Assembly (NCBI GenBank): GCA_009859145.1
Contig: VRVR01000009.1
Span: 124,001 to 188,000 of the forward strand
Reading direction: 5' to 3'
Length of the DNA: 64,000 nucleotides
Source of the DNA: Andalucia godoyi
Taxonomy: Eukaryota; Discoba; Jakobea; Jakobida; Andaluciidae
In this document: positions 36,307 to 46,510 of the stretch, piece after piece
Numbering within the stretch: position 1 is the first letter of the stretch
Layout of the letters: each line of letters starts with the position of its first letter
Made by a program: the position numbers and the translations under genes
The notes under the pieces: model-generated
What the model was told of the DNA's origin: nothing
Seen by the model: the letters and a program-made list of their open reading frames with translations, nothing else
Databases searched by the model: none

Positions 36307-39300
36307 CTAGATTTTGAACCGGTCATCCGAAATGTTAGACGGACCATTGAGAATACCAATGACGGTCATGTCTTGAATCAGTTCAAAATCATCCGGAATG
36401 AGCGAATCTAGAAGCTTGGGGGTAAAAATGAAATATTGCGGATTCAGTCCATCGCTCCGACACGATAGAAGGATCTGAACAAACACATTGCGCTCATTGT
36501 TCGGATCCATGCCTTGGTTGATCTCGTCGACAACTCGGATCGGCGACAGTGACAAGTTCTGCAGCGAAAGAAGGTACAGCATTGTCGACACAGACTTCTC
36601 TCCTCCAGATTGTTCGAAGGCAGAAAGAACGTGCAGCTCGTCCATTTTCCGAAATCCAACTCGCACCTCGACTCTCCACTGATCATAGTCTGCATGCTCA
36701 ACCAAGGCGACTTCTCCAGCAAAACCCATGCCTTTTGCCAAGTTTCTAAAGGAAACATCGACTCTTTCGACTGCTCTTCTGAGAGGAACAGACCACCGTC
36801 GGCACAATTCTGCAACCTCGGTAAGTTTTCTTGCAACCTGCGTCTTGAAGCTCTCCACTGACGCTTGTAGTTCCGTTTGTCGAACGACCAATTTTTCGTA
36901 GTCCGCAAGAACCGATGAATGCACTAGAATAATGCTGGATTCCGACTCCTTGGCGGACAGCAGAGTCTCCAAATCAGGAAGAGAAGAGGGAAGTTCATCC
37001 AATCGTGCTTGAATTGTTTCCGGAGTCAATGCATGCAAAATACCAGACTCATGAAGCAATTCCGATTCCATCTTGTTCGCATCCTCGCTGACACGCCGAA
37101 CTTCTCGCCGTTTTTCATCAATCTCAGACTGTACCTGTTGGACTTCCTGCTCCAGTCGACGGTGATCGTCGCGGCTACTCTCAATTGTCTTGACAAACTG
37201 CGTCGCACACGCAGTCGCAGATTTCCTCAAGATCGCAGATGATACCCAGTTAAACAAGCTGTAAGTTGCAGAATCGACAACAGACGATAAACTGCTCATG
37301 CTCGAATGATAGATCTGAAATGCATTGGGAATCCTGGCAAGAGCATCCTCCATCCTTCTATTAGACAACTCCAGCCTCTGCTCAGCACTCTGCTTCGTTC
37401 TCCGGAACTGGGAAATGGAGCGTTGTGTATCACTTACTTCTCGTGTTTCTCTTACAATGGAATCTCTCTGGGCCTGCAATCTACGCATCGACTCTCTATG
37501 ATCCGCGATTTGCTGTTCAGCAGAATGACACGACGCTTCCAGATTTTGAATGTCTTGCTGAAGTGTCGCCTTTTCCCGTTCTTGTTCCGCCGTCTCAATC
37601 GGAGATTCTCCAGCAGGTTCTGGATCAAAAATTGTACGACTATTGAGATTCACCGTGGACTGCGAAACTGAGTTACTGCCGTATATCGAAGTTCGGAACG
37701 ACACGTATTGGGTAGGCGTCAAGAAATCGAACGATAAATCGCCCCTGAATCGCTCGGTATCCCTGCTCCCGGCAGCAATGCGGAACAAACGCCCGTCATC
37801 ACAAAGAAATGCCTTGACAAGCGGCGGTGCAGAAAACGTTTGGTCCATCCAGTGAGTCACTCCTTTCGGGTGAAGGGCTGAAATTTTAGCCGGGCGTCTT
37901 TCATAGTTGGCAGGGAAAATAGCTTCATCATCTCGCCCAAACGCTTCCAGTCGGTTCGTGGAAGCGAAAAAGGCATCTTCCTCTTGCGAAAGCTCGCGAA
38001 AATACACATCACAATTGAAATGCTGTGCAAGCGCTTCACGCACGATCATATCCTTATCTGCACGTACGGAACAAACAAAGGCGCCAAACACGGAGGAAGG
38101 CAAGACGTTGGACAAGTAAACGCCATGCAAAGGATTGAGACATTGGATCTCGAGTGGCGTCAGAAACACCTTTCCCACAAGAAGCCTTTTGTTGCGCAAA
38201 TCATTGACCATGTCAAACACAGACCGCAAAAACGGTTTCCACTGAAACAAGCTGTTCAATCTTCTCGTCTGTGTGTCTTGTACCTGACGAGCCCGAGACG
38301 TAATGATTCCGATTCGACGACGCCTGTCAGACATTCTCTCGCGATTCTGGGTCACCGTTTCCTGAATGGAGCTGATTTGAGATTCCAAACTGCTGCACTC
38401 TTGGCTAATGCTGGCCAGGCGTGACGTAGACTCTTCCATTGTCAATACACTTTCTGATCGTTGCAACTGCGAGATGCGTGTTTCCAAACGAACGATGTTT
38501 TGAGATGCGTTGGTAATTTGTTGGGAGAGTTGTCGAATGGCAGCCTTTTCCGTTCCAAAGGCTTCTATTGCATTTTCACAATCCACAGCTTTCGTATCCA
38601 AGTTTCCTTGCCGGTCCCTGAAGGATACAAGGTCCGCTTCGAGAGCCTTTTCGCAATCCGAAAACTGCGTAGAAAAAGTACCGGCAAAACCTCGAACACA
38701 CTCCAATCGATCTTGGAAAGGCCGCTCAGTCTGTCGACAAGATTCAAGATCTCGTACAAGTTTCTGCCGTTTTCTTCTCAATTCTTGTAAATCATCGGTT
38801 GTCTTCAAAACCGACAGCTTGAGAATTCGAAGTTGAATAAGCTTGCAGTCTCGCAACAAAGACTGCCTATGCAAAAATCGCTCCCGGTCTCGTTCTGCAT
38901 CCGTCAGCCGCAGTAAGAGTTGTTCTAGTTCCTGGCTTTGCGATGCAAGTCGATGTTCCAATTCGTTTGTTTCCTTCTTTTTTGAAATCAAGTTTGCATG
39001 AAGTGCTGCATGTGCGTCTCCCATCACAGCAACCTGGGTTACGTCAAGAACCTCTCTCGGTGAGAGAGAGGCAAATTCTGCAACACGTTCCTGCGGGAGA
39101 AATTGAGTCAAGTTAGAAAGTTGAATTCCGTATGACGAAACAACTTCTTTAATCTTTTTCTGCGCAACTTTCTCTCCATTCAGCAAGAAAAAATGATCTG
39201 GCTTGGATGCGCCTTGTTTTGGAAGCGAGATCTGATGCCGAATTCGCGGACCGTCATGCAGCTCAACCTCTACAAAAGCGGAAGATTCCCCCTTTTTCAC

Positions 39301-39510
39301 GTAGTCTTTCATATCGTCAGAGCGGTTCATGAGACTCATTGTACCGTCAAGAACAAAGCATATTGCAGCAACAATCGTAGACTTTCCGCAGCCATTAGGC
39401 GCCGCAACAAGATTCAATCTCGGACCCGGACAAAAGCTTGCATCATCGTACGTCATAAAGTTATGGAACGTGACCTTGCGAATTGCTCCGGGGGCGAATT
39501 GCGTCTCCAT
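36307..39510 (-). CDS. SMC5: SMC5, Smc5/6 complex ATPase
   Basis: SMC5 pairs with SMC6 in a DNA-repair and recombination complex of the cohesin/condensin superfamily. The ATG at 39510 (METQFAPGAIRKVTF) gives 1067 aa, the normal length; 30 upstream codons start with TTG and are excluded. The N-terminal head has Walker A APNGCGKST (~45). The Smc5-type HNFMTYDDA opening, LTQFLPQERVAEFA and SPREVLDVTQ follow. Two long coiled coils flank a hinge (~430-600). The C-terminal head has the signature QSGGEKSVSTMLYLLSLQ and Walker B RVVDEINQGMDPNNERNVF, both diagnostic for SMC5. The MND1 partner HOP2 is next door, but they are not functionally linked as a unit. Confidence 0.97.
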   Translation of the reverse strand: METQFAPGAIRKVTFHNFMTYDDASFCPGPRLNLVAAPNGCGKSTIVAAICFVLDGTMSLMNRSDDMKDYVKKGESSAFVEVELHDGPRIRHQISLPKQGASKPDHFFLLNGEKVAQKKIKEVVSSYGIQLSNLTQFLPQERVAEFASLSPREVLDVTQVAVMGDAHAALHANLISKKKETNELEHRLASQSQELEQLLLRLTDAERDRERFLHRQSLLRDCKLIQLRILKLSVLKTTDDLQELRRKRQKLVRDLESCRQTERPFQDRLECVRGFAGTFSTQFSDCEKALEADLVSFRDRQGNLDTKAVDCENAIEAFGTEKAAIRQLSQQITNASQNIVRLETRISQLQRSESVLTMEESTSRLASISQECSSLESQISSIQETVTQNRERMSDRRRRIGIITSRARQVQDTQTRRLNSLFQWKPFLRSVFDMVNDLRNKRLLVGKVFLTPLEIQCLNPLHGVYLSNVLPSSVFGAFVCSVRADKDMIVREALAQHFNCDVYFRELSQEEDAFFASTNRLEAFGRDDEAIFPANYERRPAKISALHPKGVTHWMDQTFSAPPLVKAFLCDDGRLFRIAAGSRDTERFRGDLSFDFLTPTQYVSFRTSIYGSNSVSQSTVNLNSRTIFDPEPAGESPIETAEQEREKATLQQDIQNLEASCHSAEQQIADHRESMRRLQAQRDSIVRETREVSDTQRSISQFRRTKQSAEQRLELSNRRMEDALARIPNAFQIYHSSMSSLSSVVDSATYSLFNWVSSAILRKSATACATQFVKTIESSRDDHRRLEQEVQQVQSEIDEKRREVRRVSEDANKMESELLHESGILHALTPETIQARLDELPSSLPDLETLLSAKESESSIILVHSSVLADYEKLVVRQTELQASVESFKTQVARKLTEVAELCRRWSVPLRRAVERVDVSFRNLAKGMGFAGEVALVEHADYDQWRVEVRVGFRKMDELHVLSAFEQSGGEKSVSTMLYLLSLQNLSLSPIRVVDEINQGMDPNNERNVFVQILLSCRSDGLNPQYFIFTPKLLDSLIPDDFELIQDMTVIGILNGPSNISDDRFKI

Positions 39511-40030
39511 TTTCTCAAACAGAAGAATGCAGAGAAGAGCCTCAACAACAAGAACAACAGCAATGGATCCTGAAAATGGCAAAGCAAACAAAGCAAACAA
39601 AGCAACAAAAAAATAAATAAGACAAGCTCAATAAAAAAGCAGAGAAAAGCGAAAGGACGGAACGGAAGCGAAGCAAAAATACAGAATGAAAAAGAAAAAA
39701 AAGAAGAAAGAGAACGTTTACTGGCGGGAAAAAACAAAAGACAAGCATACAACGCAAATCACAAAGAGACTGAGTCGGCGACCCGCTCACAGACCTTTGC
39801 ACTGAAAGCGTGGTCGAGTCTTTTTGGCGGGAATGAGGGGTCGTGTGAGTCACGAAAAAACGACCTTTTCCAGCCTTTCTTCCACGCGCGCTCACGGTCG
39901 TGTCTCAAAGCAAAAAAAGAAAAAGAAACCTTTTCTTTTGGTTCCCTCCCATGCATTCTTGCGATTTCGACATCTTTTTCTCTTGTCACCGACTTTCAGC
40001 ATTCTCGACGCGGCAAAAAGATATTTACCG

Positions 40031-40972
40031 ATGGCTCCCAAAAGGAACGTGAAGGATCAGGATTTTGAATCCTCGGACGGTGAAGATCCGACTGCAGCAC
40101 TCGATCCTGCCGGCTCTGGAGACGAGTCTCTTTCTGACGATGCATACGAAGATTCAAGCGAGGAAGAGGAAGTGAAAGTGAAGAAAACCACTCCGAAAGC
40201 GTCGAAGCCAGCGGAAACCTCCAAGCCAGCCGCTGCCAAGCCGAAAGCAAAGGAGGAGAAAGCGGCGGCCCCTGCCAAGAAATCCGACACAAAGAAGTCC
40301 TCGGATGCAGATCCGGCGACTGTCATCGCAGATTATCTGTCGTCGACCAACCGCCCCTACAATGCACAGAACATCTTTGACAATCTGCATGGGTCATTCA
40401 AGAAGCCGCAGATTGAAAAGACCTTGAAGGCGTTGCTCGAATCGGGAAAAATCAGTTCGAAGGACATTGGCAAAAGCTCCATATACTGGGCCCCCCAGGG
40501 TGGCTTGGCAGTGTGCAGCGCGGAAGAAATGGCGGCCATGAACGCCGAGATAGTGGCGCTGCAGGAAGAGTTTCAGAAAACTGATTTTAAGGCAAAAGAA
40601 TTACAAAACTTGCAATCAAGCTTGAATGTTGCGTTCGACAACGCCGCACTTGCCGATGAGATCGCTCGGCTTGAAAAAGAAAACCAAGCGTTTTCCAAGA
40701 GACTGGACAACATCGACACGGAGAGCGCTTCATTTGACCCGGAGGCTAAAAAGAAGATAGATGCCCTATTCTTGTTCGCGCAACAAGAGTACCGAAAACG
40801 TCGTCGACTGTGCAAGGAAAGCATCCAAACTGTGTGCGACATGGTAGGAGAAAAGGCCGATGCACTGATAGAAGATTGGGGCATCGAAACGGACGAGGCT
40901 GCCAACTTCATTGCTCCTTCCAGACCATCGCTTTCAGAGGCTCCACCACCAGCAAAGAGATCCCGAAAATAA
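40031..40972 (+). CDS. PSMC3IP: HOP2/PSMC3IP meiotic recombination factor with acidic N-terminal extension
   Basis: HOP2 forms a heterodimer with MND1 that helps RAD51/DMC1 pair homologous chromosomes in meiosis. The ATG at 40031 (MAPKRNVKDQDFESSDG) gives 313 aa. Residues ~98-160 form the TBPIP winged helix (IADYLSSTNRPYNAQNIFDNLHG, with IEKTLKALLESGKIS and GKSSIYW). Coiled coils follow (AAMNAEIVALQEEFQK, ADEIARLEKENQAFSK). The C-terminal part has RKRRRLCKESIQTVCDMVGE, typical of HOP2. The first ~95 residues, acidic then Lys/Ala/Pro-rich, are not in the ~217-aa animal protein and look like a nuclear localisation or chromatin-binding tail. This gene implies a meiotic programme. Confidence 0.92.
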   Translation: MAPKRNVKDQDFESSDGEDPTAALDPAGSGDESLSDDAYEDSSEEEEVKVKKTTPKASKPAETSKPAAAKPKAKEEKAAAPAKKSDTKKSSDADPATVIADYLSSTNRPYNAQNIFDNLHGSFKKPQIEKTLKALLESGKISSKDIGKSSIYWAPQGGLAVCSAEEMAAMNAEIVALQEEFQKTDFKAKELQNLQSSLNVAFDNAALADEIARLEKENQAFSKRLDNIDTESASFDPEAKKKIDALFLFAQQEYRKRRRLCKESIQTVCDMVGEKADALIEDWGIETDEAANFIAPSRPSLSEAPPPAKRSRK

Positions 40973-41001
40973 GAGACAATAAAAAAAAAAAAGAACCCTT
41001 T

Positions 41002-43371
41002 TCACCGGTTCGCTGACGGTTTCCAAAAGCTGACTGACTTATCGAGAGATCCGACTGCGAGAACGGGGGATTTCGGCGCCCATCGCACAACGGTAATGGG
41101 GGAAGTGTGAACCTGTTCCAGCGACGATGAAGGAAGGACACCAAACGTCGAAAGATCATACACAATCGGAATGTTGCGGTCATCAACGGTCGCAAAATAA
41201 CGTGAATCGTGCGACCACGAAATAGGAGAGCCAGAAACATGATCACCACGGAACACAGCGACAACCTGCATAGTCTTGTAGGACCATAAGCGCACAGCGT
41301 CCTTTCCGGCTGTAGCAAAGTACTCTCCGTTCGGAGAAAATAGGACCTTCGAAACGGGTGACGGAAACACGAGAACGTTCACAGAAGACCAGGATCGCGA
41401 ATCGAGGAACAGCACCTTCCTGTCCAATCCAGAGGAAGCAAGGATATTGGAAGCCGCGTTCAGCTCGTAGCGCCAATCAAGAGACAATATAGCACCCTTA
41501 TGATAATCAACGAATTGTTTGATACGACCGACACAAGAATCAAATAACACGATGCGAGAGTCTCCGCCGCCAGAAACCAGATTGTCGCCGGACCATGCAA
41601 GTGCAGCAATGTACGACACATGCGCTTTCAGTTTCTGTGTGTACTTCTGTCTGGACACATTCCAGATGAACACATACTGGTCGGAGCCACCGGATGCCAA
41701 CAGTTCGGAAGTGGCATTAAAAACAACTGAGCCGACAGCAAGATTGTGCCCAATCAAACTGGTAGAGCTATACTTTGAATCAGAGCCATCAGGTACTGTG
41801 CACAGACCCAGTTGGCGTTGTCTGTCATACACAAAACACTCACCAGAAGGCGCGTATTCCAGAAACTGAGAGGAAGAGCCAGATTCAATTCGAAAATCTT
41901 CCCAAAGCCGACCATCATCCGTGCCGCTATCTAGTGAGGAAGTGTTCAAAACAGACACGAAAAACCCTCCAGAAACTGCAAGATTCGGGGCTTTTGGGTC
42001 CCAAGACAAGCATTTCACGGGGGCCTTGAGATTCACAAACGTACGGACGTGATGCAGTGAAAGGGGATCTGAGGCGGAATGCTTGTCAGACACAGCTGTA
42101 CTCTGATTTGCGGACACGGATGACACGACATCTTGGCAGACTTCGTCCTTGACAAAAACAGAGGCGTATGCTGGACCGACATCCATAGGAACCGGAGGTG
42201 GTCGCAATGGCAGTCGATTCAATTCTGGATACATATCCCTCAGCATCGCCGATCGTCTCTGAATGTCTTTCGCTCTGGCAATCTGCTGAGGGTCAGAATG
42301 GGAAATGATCGATCGCGCTCTATATTTTTCGATCTGTATCTGGGTCTTTTGCCTCGCAACATTCCACAGAGATTCCGAGTCTTCCTGCCGATCCATGTCG
42401 GATGCTTCCACAATCGTAGCACGCTGAGGGGGTTTGATTGGAGTGTCTGAAGTTGAGATCGACTCGAAGACGATTCCTTTAAAGAACGGATGCTCACGAA
42501 CTTCCTGAGAGAACCCCTTCTCAGCACTGCACCCAAGTCGCTTGCTGATGTCTGGGCTGAGAAGCTTGTCAATCAAATCTTTAGCATCCGGATGCATATC
42601 CCGAGGCCAATACACTTCTCGTGAAACAATTTTTTGATACGTCAAAGTAACAGAAGAAGCAAAGAACGGAGATGTCCCGACAAGAGCCTCGTAAACCACG
42701 CAGCCATATGCCCACCAATCGACTCCAAAATCATACGTTGAGTTCTTCAACACTTCTGGGGCAAGGTACTCGGCAGTCCCGCAAAACGTATGAAGTCCGG
42801 GTCCTTCAATCTTTTTGGCAATTCCGAAATCAACTAGCTTCAAATGGCCGGTGCCGTCCAGCAGCAGATTCTCCGGTTTAATGTCGCGGTGTACTACGCC
42901 TCGGCTATGGGTATACTCCAGTGCAAGAAGCAACTCCGCTGCATAGAATCGCACGACATCCAGCAACGGAATTGTAAACGACGAATCTCGGATATGCGAA
43001 AACAACTCTCCACCTGAGACCAGTTCCATGACAAGGTACAGCTTCTTAGAGTCTGCAAATGTGAAGAACAGTCTAGAAATGTTTGGATGGCTCAAAGTGG
43101 ACAAGATAGATTTTTCCGACTTCACATATTTTGTCTGCTTTGCACGAATAAGCTGTTCCTTGCGCAAGATCTTCGCGGCATAAATGCATCCATTGTCCTT
43201 CTTCTTGCATAGCCGGACTTGTCCGAAAGCTCCTTCGCCAAGAATCTGTCCAAACTCAAACTGATCTTTTGAAATGCTCGACACAGAAGCAGTTCTTCCC
43301 CGCGAAGACTCTTCTCCCAGCTTTCCATTTCTGGCAGTTCCACTCGGGTTCAAATCCGGCTCAGGATCCAT
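41002..43371 (-). CDS. AGC protein kinase fused to a C-terminal WD40 propeller
   Basis: The ATG at 43371 (MDPEPDLNPSGTARNG) gives 789 aa; an upstream in-frame ATG at 43530 would add 53 residues translated from a GGAAAGA minisatellite and is thought to be leader. Residues 37-330 are an intact Ser/Thr kinase: glycine loop GEGAFGQV, catalytic Lys67, HRDIKPEN (161-168), DFG (181-183), activation segment HTFCGTAEYLAPE, and a C-lobe PKDGG-like RLGCSAEKGF then HPFFKGI. The sequence is PKA/PDK1-like AGC. After a ~110-residue linker, residues ~455-789 form at least seven WD40 repeats (LASGGSDQYVFIWNV, FATAGKDAVRLWS, AVGSLDKSVSFWKP). No hydrophobic motif or PH domain is seen. Confidence 0.92.
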   Translation of the reverse strand: MDPEPDLNPSGTARNGKLGEESSRGRTASVSSISKDQFEFGQILGEGAFGQVRLCKKKDNGCIYAAKILRKEQLIRAKQTKYVKSEKSILSTLSHPNISRLFFTFADSKKLYLVMELVSGGELFSHIRDSSFTIPLLDVVRFYAAELLLALEYTHSRGVVHRDIKPENLLLDGTGHLKLVDFGIAKKIEGPGLHTFCGTAEYLAPEVLKNSTYDFGVDWWAYGCVVYEALVGTSPFFASSVTLTYQKIVSREVYWPRDMHPDAKDLIDKLLSPDISKRLGCSAEKGFSQEVREHPFFKGIVFESISTSDTPIKPPQRATIVEASDMDRQEDSESLWNVARQKTQIQIEKYRARSIISHSDPQQIARAKDIQRRSAMLRDMYPELNRLPLRPPPVPMDVGPAYASVFVKDEVCQDVVSSVSANQSTAVSDKHSASDPLSLHHVRTFVNLKAPVKCLSWDPKAPNLAVSGGFFVSVLNTSSLDSGTDDGRLWEDFRIESGSSSQFLEYAPSGECFVYDRQRQLGLCTVPDGSDSKYSSTSLIGHNLAVGSVVFNATSELLASGGSDQYVFIWNVSRQKYTQKLKAHVSYIAALAWSGDNLVSGGGDSRIVLFDSCVGRIKQFVDYHKGAILSLDWRYELNAASNILASSGLDRKVLFLDSRSWSSVNVLVFPSPVSKVLFSPNGEYFATAGKDAVRLWSYKTMQVVAVFRGDHVSGSPISWSHDSRYFATVDDRNIPIVYDLSTFGVLPSSSLEQVHTSPITVVRWAPKSPVLAVGSLDKSVSFWKPSANR

Positions 43372-43438
43372 TATCCGCCTATGAAATGACAACAGATCAA
43401 TGAATAACAACAGACTGCAGCGGAAGGAAACAGACACT

Positions 43439-43482
43439 GGAAAGAGGAAAGAGGAAAGAGGAAAGAGGAAAGAGGAAAGAGA
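43439..43482. repeat. GGAAAGA minisatellite upstream of the AGC-WD40 kinase gene
   Basis: About six tandem 7-base units lie 68-111 bases upstream of the kinase ATG, in the presumed leader. Read on the minus strand they encode the Phe/Leu/Ser-rich segment that lengthens the open frame. Confidence 0.85.
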
Positions 43483-43720
43483 AAAGAGAAGTGAGAAAGC
43501 ATGAAGAAGGAAGACGATGGCTTTTTGCATGACGCAGGAATTGAAGAGGGGACGGGACTACTATTTTCTTACGACAGACAGACACGCACACTCCCGCACA
43601 GAAAAGAGAGAAGACTGTGAAAACAAAAAACCTTTAAAAATAAAATAAAATAAAAATGATCACAATAAGAGCACACGAATGGCATTTTTGAAACTCCGAT
43701 GCAGTTGATAACGAGAAACT

Positions 43721-46030
43721 TTAAAACCTCCAATCCGCTGCGGTGTCCAGCGTCCATTTGAACTTCTTGAGCATGGTATTCGAGAACACTTTGTTGACAG
43801 GAACGTCATTCTTCTTGCACCATGCAATCGAAATGCGTGGATCCATGTAGTTGATCTTGGACGTTGTCAAAGACACAGCTTTCGTATCGTCCTTGATCGC
43901 CATCTGCGCCTTCTTATTCGACAGACTCTCTTCAGCACGCTTCACTGCACTCAGTAACGACTCTAAACTGGAAGGCATTGGCTTCGGTTTCCATTCAGCA
44001 GATTCCAGCTTCTGTTTGCGCTTGGTGTCTGCTTCCGTCCACGCTTGCAGACGTTCCAGATGGACAGCAGCCATCTGATCTTCCTTCTCCTTCATCTTGA
44101 TCTCGAAATCTGCCCTCTCTGCGGCAAGCTGAGCCTCAAACATGGGCTTCTTGTGCTTCTCTTCGTAAGAGTCCCAGAGCTTGCTTGCAGCTTCTTTGCC
44201 AGACTGATCCCACACGCGAGCGCTCGATCGTAGCTGCTCCAACGAAATCTCATCCGCCGTGACTTTCGTTTGCATCTTCTCCATAACCTTTTGGTGCCCC
44301 TTTGGCAAGGATCGTTGATGGTTGCAGAGTATGGCAACATCTCGATTGGCAGCATTGTAAATCACGAGTTTTTCTGAAACTGTCAGAGACGAACAGACTT
44401 CGCGTTCATGCAGCAGCTTATCCAATAAAAAGGAGGCGTTAAACGTACGGAAAACCTTCGCCGTAAGCCCATCCATGAGCTCCTTCAGATAACTGTTGAG
44501 TTTTGCAGGGACCAACCTGTCAAAGACGTCCACTCCCACTTTCTTGCCCTTTTTAAAACGAGACAGATTTCTGTACACTTGCTCGTCAACCTTCACAGTA
44601 TTCGTGTACTGAATCGAATCCTTACCCAGAAAATCAAATGTAACAGTGTTATTTCCTTCAAGAACGACGTGTTCCACGCGAAGAGAGCAGCAGCCAACAG
44701 TGTCTGCCTCGTCTTCACCCTTTTCATTTCCCACACGAAGCGCAAGCTTGTCAATTAGGTACAGAGCGGTGGCCCGTTGCCGGACTTCCTCATCCTTGTC
44801 GTGCAGCTCTTTGGTGTAGCCCTCGCGAATATCATCAATACAGTCCTTCAGTCTCCGAGCCTTTTCATATTTCTCGTAATCGGAAAGCGTCTTGAAAGTG
44901 GAATCCGCCGCCAAGAACACATACTTGAAAGAATCATTGATAGTGTCCTTCCAGAAAGCAAGCCAAGTTACAGTATTGTCGTGGATGACATTTGCCCAGG
45001 CATGTCCAGCAGGCGGCTTGGGAATTTGATCATTCTCTCCACAGTTGATAGTAACGTCTTCAGGCTGGATGCGCGGCTTCACCTTGCCCATATTCGGATG
45101 CTCACCGCGTCCGCGGAACAGACCTGGTGGTTCTACTCTAAAGTTTCCAACTCGCTCCTTCCTTCCATCAATCGTAGCGAATGCATACGGTTCTTCCATT
45201 TCATCCTTTTCCTTTTTCGCCTTTTGCTTCTCTTCTCGACTCAACAAGTTCTTCTTCGCTCGTTGCAGTGCCAAGAGTTCCGCAATCGGTCTGAAATCGC
45301 ACTTATCCAGCGTGTCAATCACGTGGTCGGGACCAAGAACTTTGACAAAATCCGCCCAAAAGTTTTGATTAAACACAGGTTTCTGCGGGTAGTCGGAATT
45401 CAGACACGCAGCATACATTGTTGCGTATTCTTCCTGAGCGGCTGTCAAGTCAACGGGTCTTCCATCATACAGCATCTTCACTCCATGAGCCTCGTATGCC
45501 GGGGGAAACAGCACACCATTATGATGCAGTGACGTCCACTTTATGGTACCCTTTTTCATTGAAAGAGCATTGTCGTCTGCATTCCACCATTCCATTCCAT
45601 CTTCTTTCTCCTCGTCTTCGTCAACGTCTTCAATTACCGCCTCTTTTCCCTTCCGCTTTTGTGGAGCAGCCGCCTCCTCTTTTCCCATCTGCTTTTGTGG
45701 AGCAGCCGCCGCCTCTTTTCCCTTCTGCTTTTGTGGAGCAGCTGCCGCCTCTTTTCCCTTATGCTTTTGTGGAGCAGCTGCCGCCTCTTTTCCTTTCACT
45801 GGAACAGCCTTTTCCTTTTGCTTTTCCGGTTCCTTTGTGTGAGTATGTGCAGCAGGCTTTGCTTTTTTCGAAGGTCTCACCGGAGACTGATCATCGTCGA
45901 GCACCCGTTTTGCTCGTGCGGCAGGAGGCTTTGAAGACAGAGGTTTTGCCGGTATTGGCTTCGCAGGTGTCGAGGCAGCTTTCCTGGCAGCGAGAACCGT
46001 CAGAGGAATGTCATCATCGCTGTCTGACAT
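43721..46030 (-). CDS. TOP1: DNA topoisomerase I (type IB)
   Basis: The enzyme relaxes supercoils by transient single-strand breaks through a 3'-phosphotyrosine. The ATG at 46030 (MSDSDDDIPLTVLAARK) gives 769 aa, the family length; 59 further upstream codons are hydrophobic low complexity and excluded. The N-terminal ~200 residues are Lys/Glu-rich with NLS-like KRV and KKAK. The core domain starts at KWTSLHHNGVLFPP. Catalytic-core landmarks are LALRVGNEKGEDEADTVGCC and SLRVEH. A coiled-coil linker precedes the active site SKINYMDPRISIAWCKK, with catalytic Tyr728, and the end FKWTLDTA.DW.F is typical. The N-terminal tail holds a four-unit tandem repeat (see 45650-45793). Confidence 0.97.
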   Translation of the reverse strand: MSDSDDDIPLTVLAARKAASTPAKPIPAKPLSSKPPAARAKRVLDDDQSPVRPSKKAKPAAHTHTKEPEKQKEKAVPVKGKEAAAAPQKHKGKEAAAAPQKQKGKEAAAAPQKQMGKEEAAAPQKRKGKEAVIEDVDEDEEKEDGMEWWNADDNALSMKKGTIKWTSLHHNGVLFPPAYEAHGVKMLYDGRPVDLTAAQEEYATMYAACLNSDYPQKPVFNQNFWADFVKVLGPDHVIDTLDKCDFRPIAELLALQRAKKNLLSREEKQKAKKEKDEMEEPYAFATIDGRKERVGNFRVEPPGLFRGRGEHPNMGKVKPRIQPEDVTINCGENDQIPKPPAGHAWANVIHDNTVTWLAFWKDTINDSFKYVFLAADSTFKTLSDYEKYEKARRLKDCIDDIREGYTKELHDKDEEVRQRATALYLIDKLALRVGNEKGEDEADTVGCCSLRVEHVVLEGNNTVTFDFLGKDSIQYTNTVKVDEQVYRNLSRFKKGKKVGVDVFDRLVPAKLNSYLKELMDGLTAKVFRTFNASFLLDKLLHEREVCSSLTVSEKLVIYNAANRDVAILCNHQRSLPKGHQKVMEKMQTKVTADEISLEQLRSSARVWDQSGKEAASKLWDSYEEKHKKPMFEAQLAAERADFEIKMKEKEDQMAAVHLERLQAWTEADTKRKQKLESAEWKPKPMPSSLESLLSAVKRAEESLSNKKAQMAIKDDTKAVSLTTSKINYMDPRISIAWCKKNDVPVNKVFSNTMLKKFKWTLDTAADWRF
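45650..45793 (-). repeat. 36-bp tandem repeat in TOP1 N-terminal tail
   Basis: Four 12-residue units of the form GKEAAAAPQK(Q/H/R)(K/M) encode a basic/Ala linker in the disordered tail. Units are nearly identical at DNA level, so copy number probably varies between strains. Confidence 0.9.
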
Positions 46031-46510
46031 TTGTACAAGTTGTACCCCAAAAAGGACGACGAGATTGGAGTACTGAAGCAGGACACGAAGCGAAACAAAA
46101 AAAAGGAACAGAAAACTGAAAAGGAAAAGCAGCAAATCCAAAACAAAAAAAACCATAAAGAAAAAATAAAAAGGCAGTGAATCGCAGGCCTGGGGTTTTC
46201 TTATCACAGAAACTGTCGATCAGCGACTTTCTGTCTTTCTTTTTGGAGGGAAAACGCCGCAGAAAGACGATGAGTATCAAGTGATGCTGCCGTCGAGCGA
46301 AGTGGCCAAGTCGACGAAGTCATACAAACCTTTTGCAAAGCAATGCGACGCTGTTAGTTTCTGCTTCCTCGTCCGCCGTTCGCTCCGCGTCTTGGTAAGT
46401 AGGTAGTCCGCGAAAGTCTAGTTTTTAAAAAACAAACAACAACACCCAAAAATTAAAAACAAAAAACAGCAAACAGAAAAAAAAAAAGGAATTTTAAAAA
46501 AAGTGGAAAA
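46031..46510. other. Spacer between divergent TOP1 and PP5 genes
   Basis: A-rich blocks flank both starts (46098-46170 and 46425-46508). A GGTAAGTAGG sequence (46393-46402) could be a 5'-UTR splice donor for PP5; there is no clear acceptor. No gene seen. Confidence 0.45.

Noticed and set aside
43372-43530. 53-codon extension of the AGC-WD40 kinase with a membrane-like segment
   Set aside because: Although it begins at an ATG, the sequence is a translated GGAAAGA minisatellite; a cytosolic kinase start at 43371 is more likely.
46031-46207. 59-codon hydrophobic extension of topoisomerase I
   Set aside because: A Phe/Leu-rich segment from A/T-rich leader; topoisomerase I is nuclear and the family start is at 46030.
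46284-46360. Possible tRNA (GTGGCCAAGTCGACGAAG resembles a Leu/Ser D arm)
   Set aside because: No T arm with GTTCGAA-like loop and no matching acceptor stem downstream.
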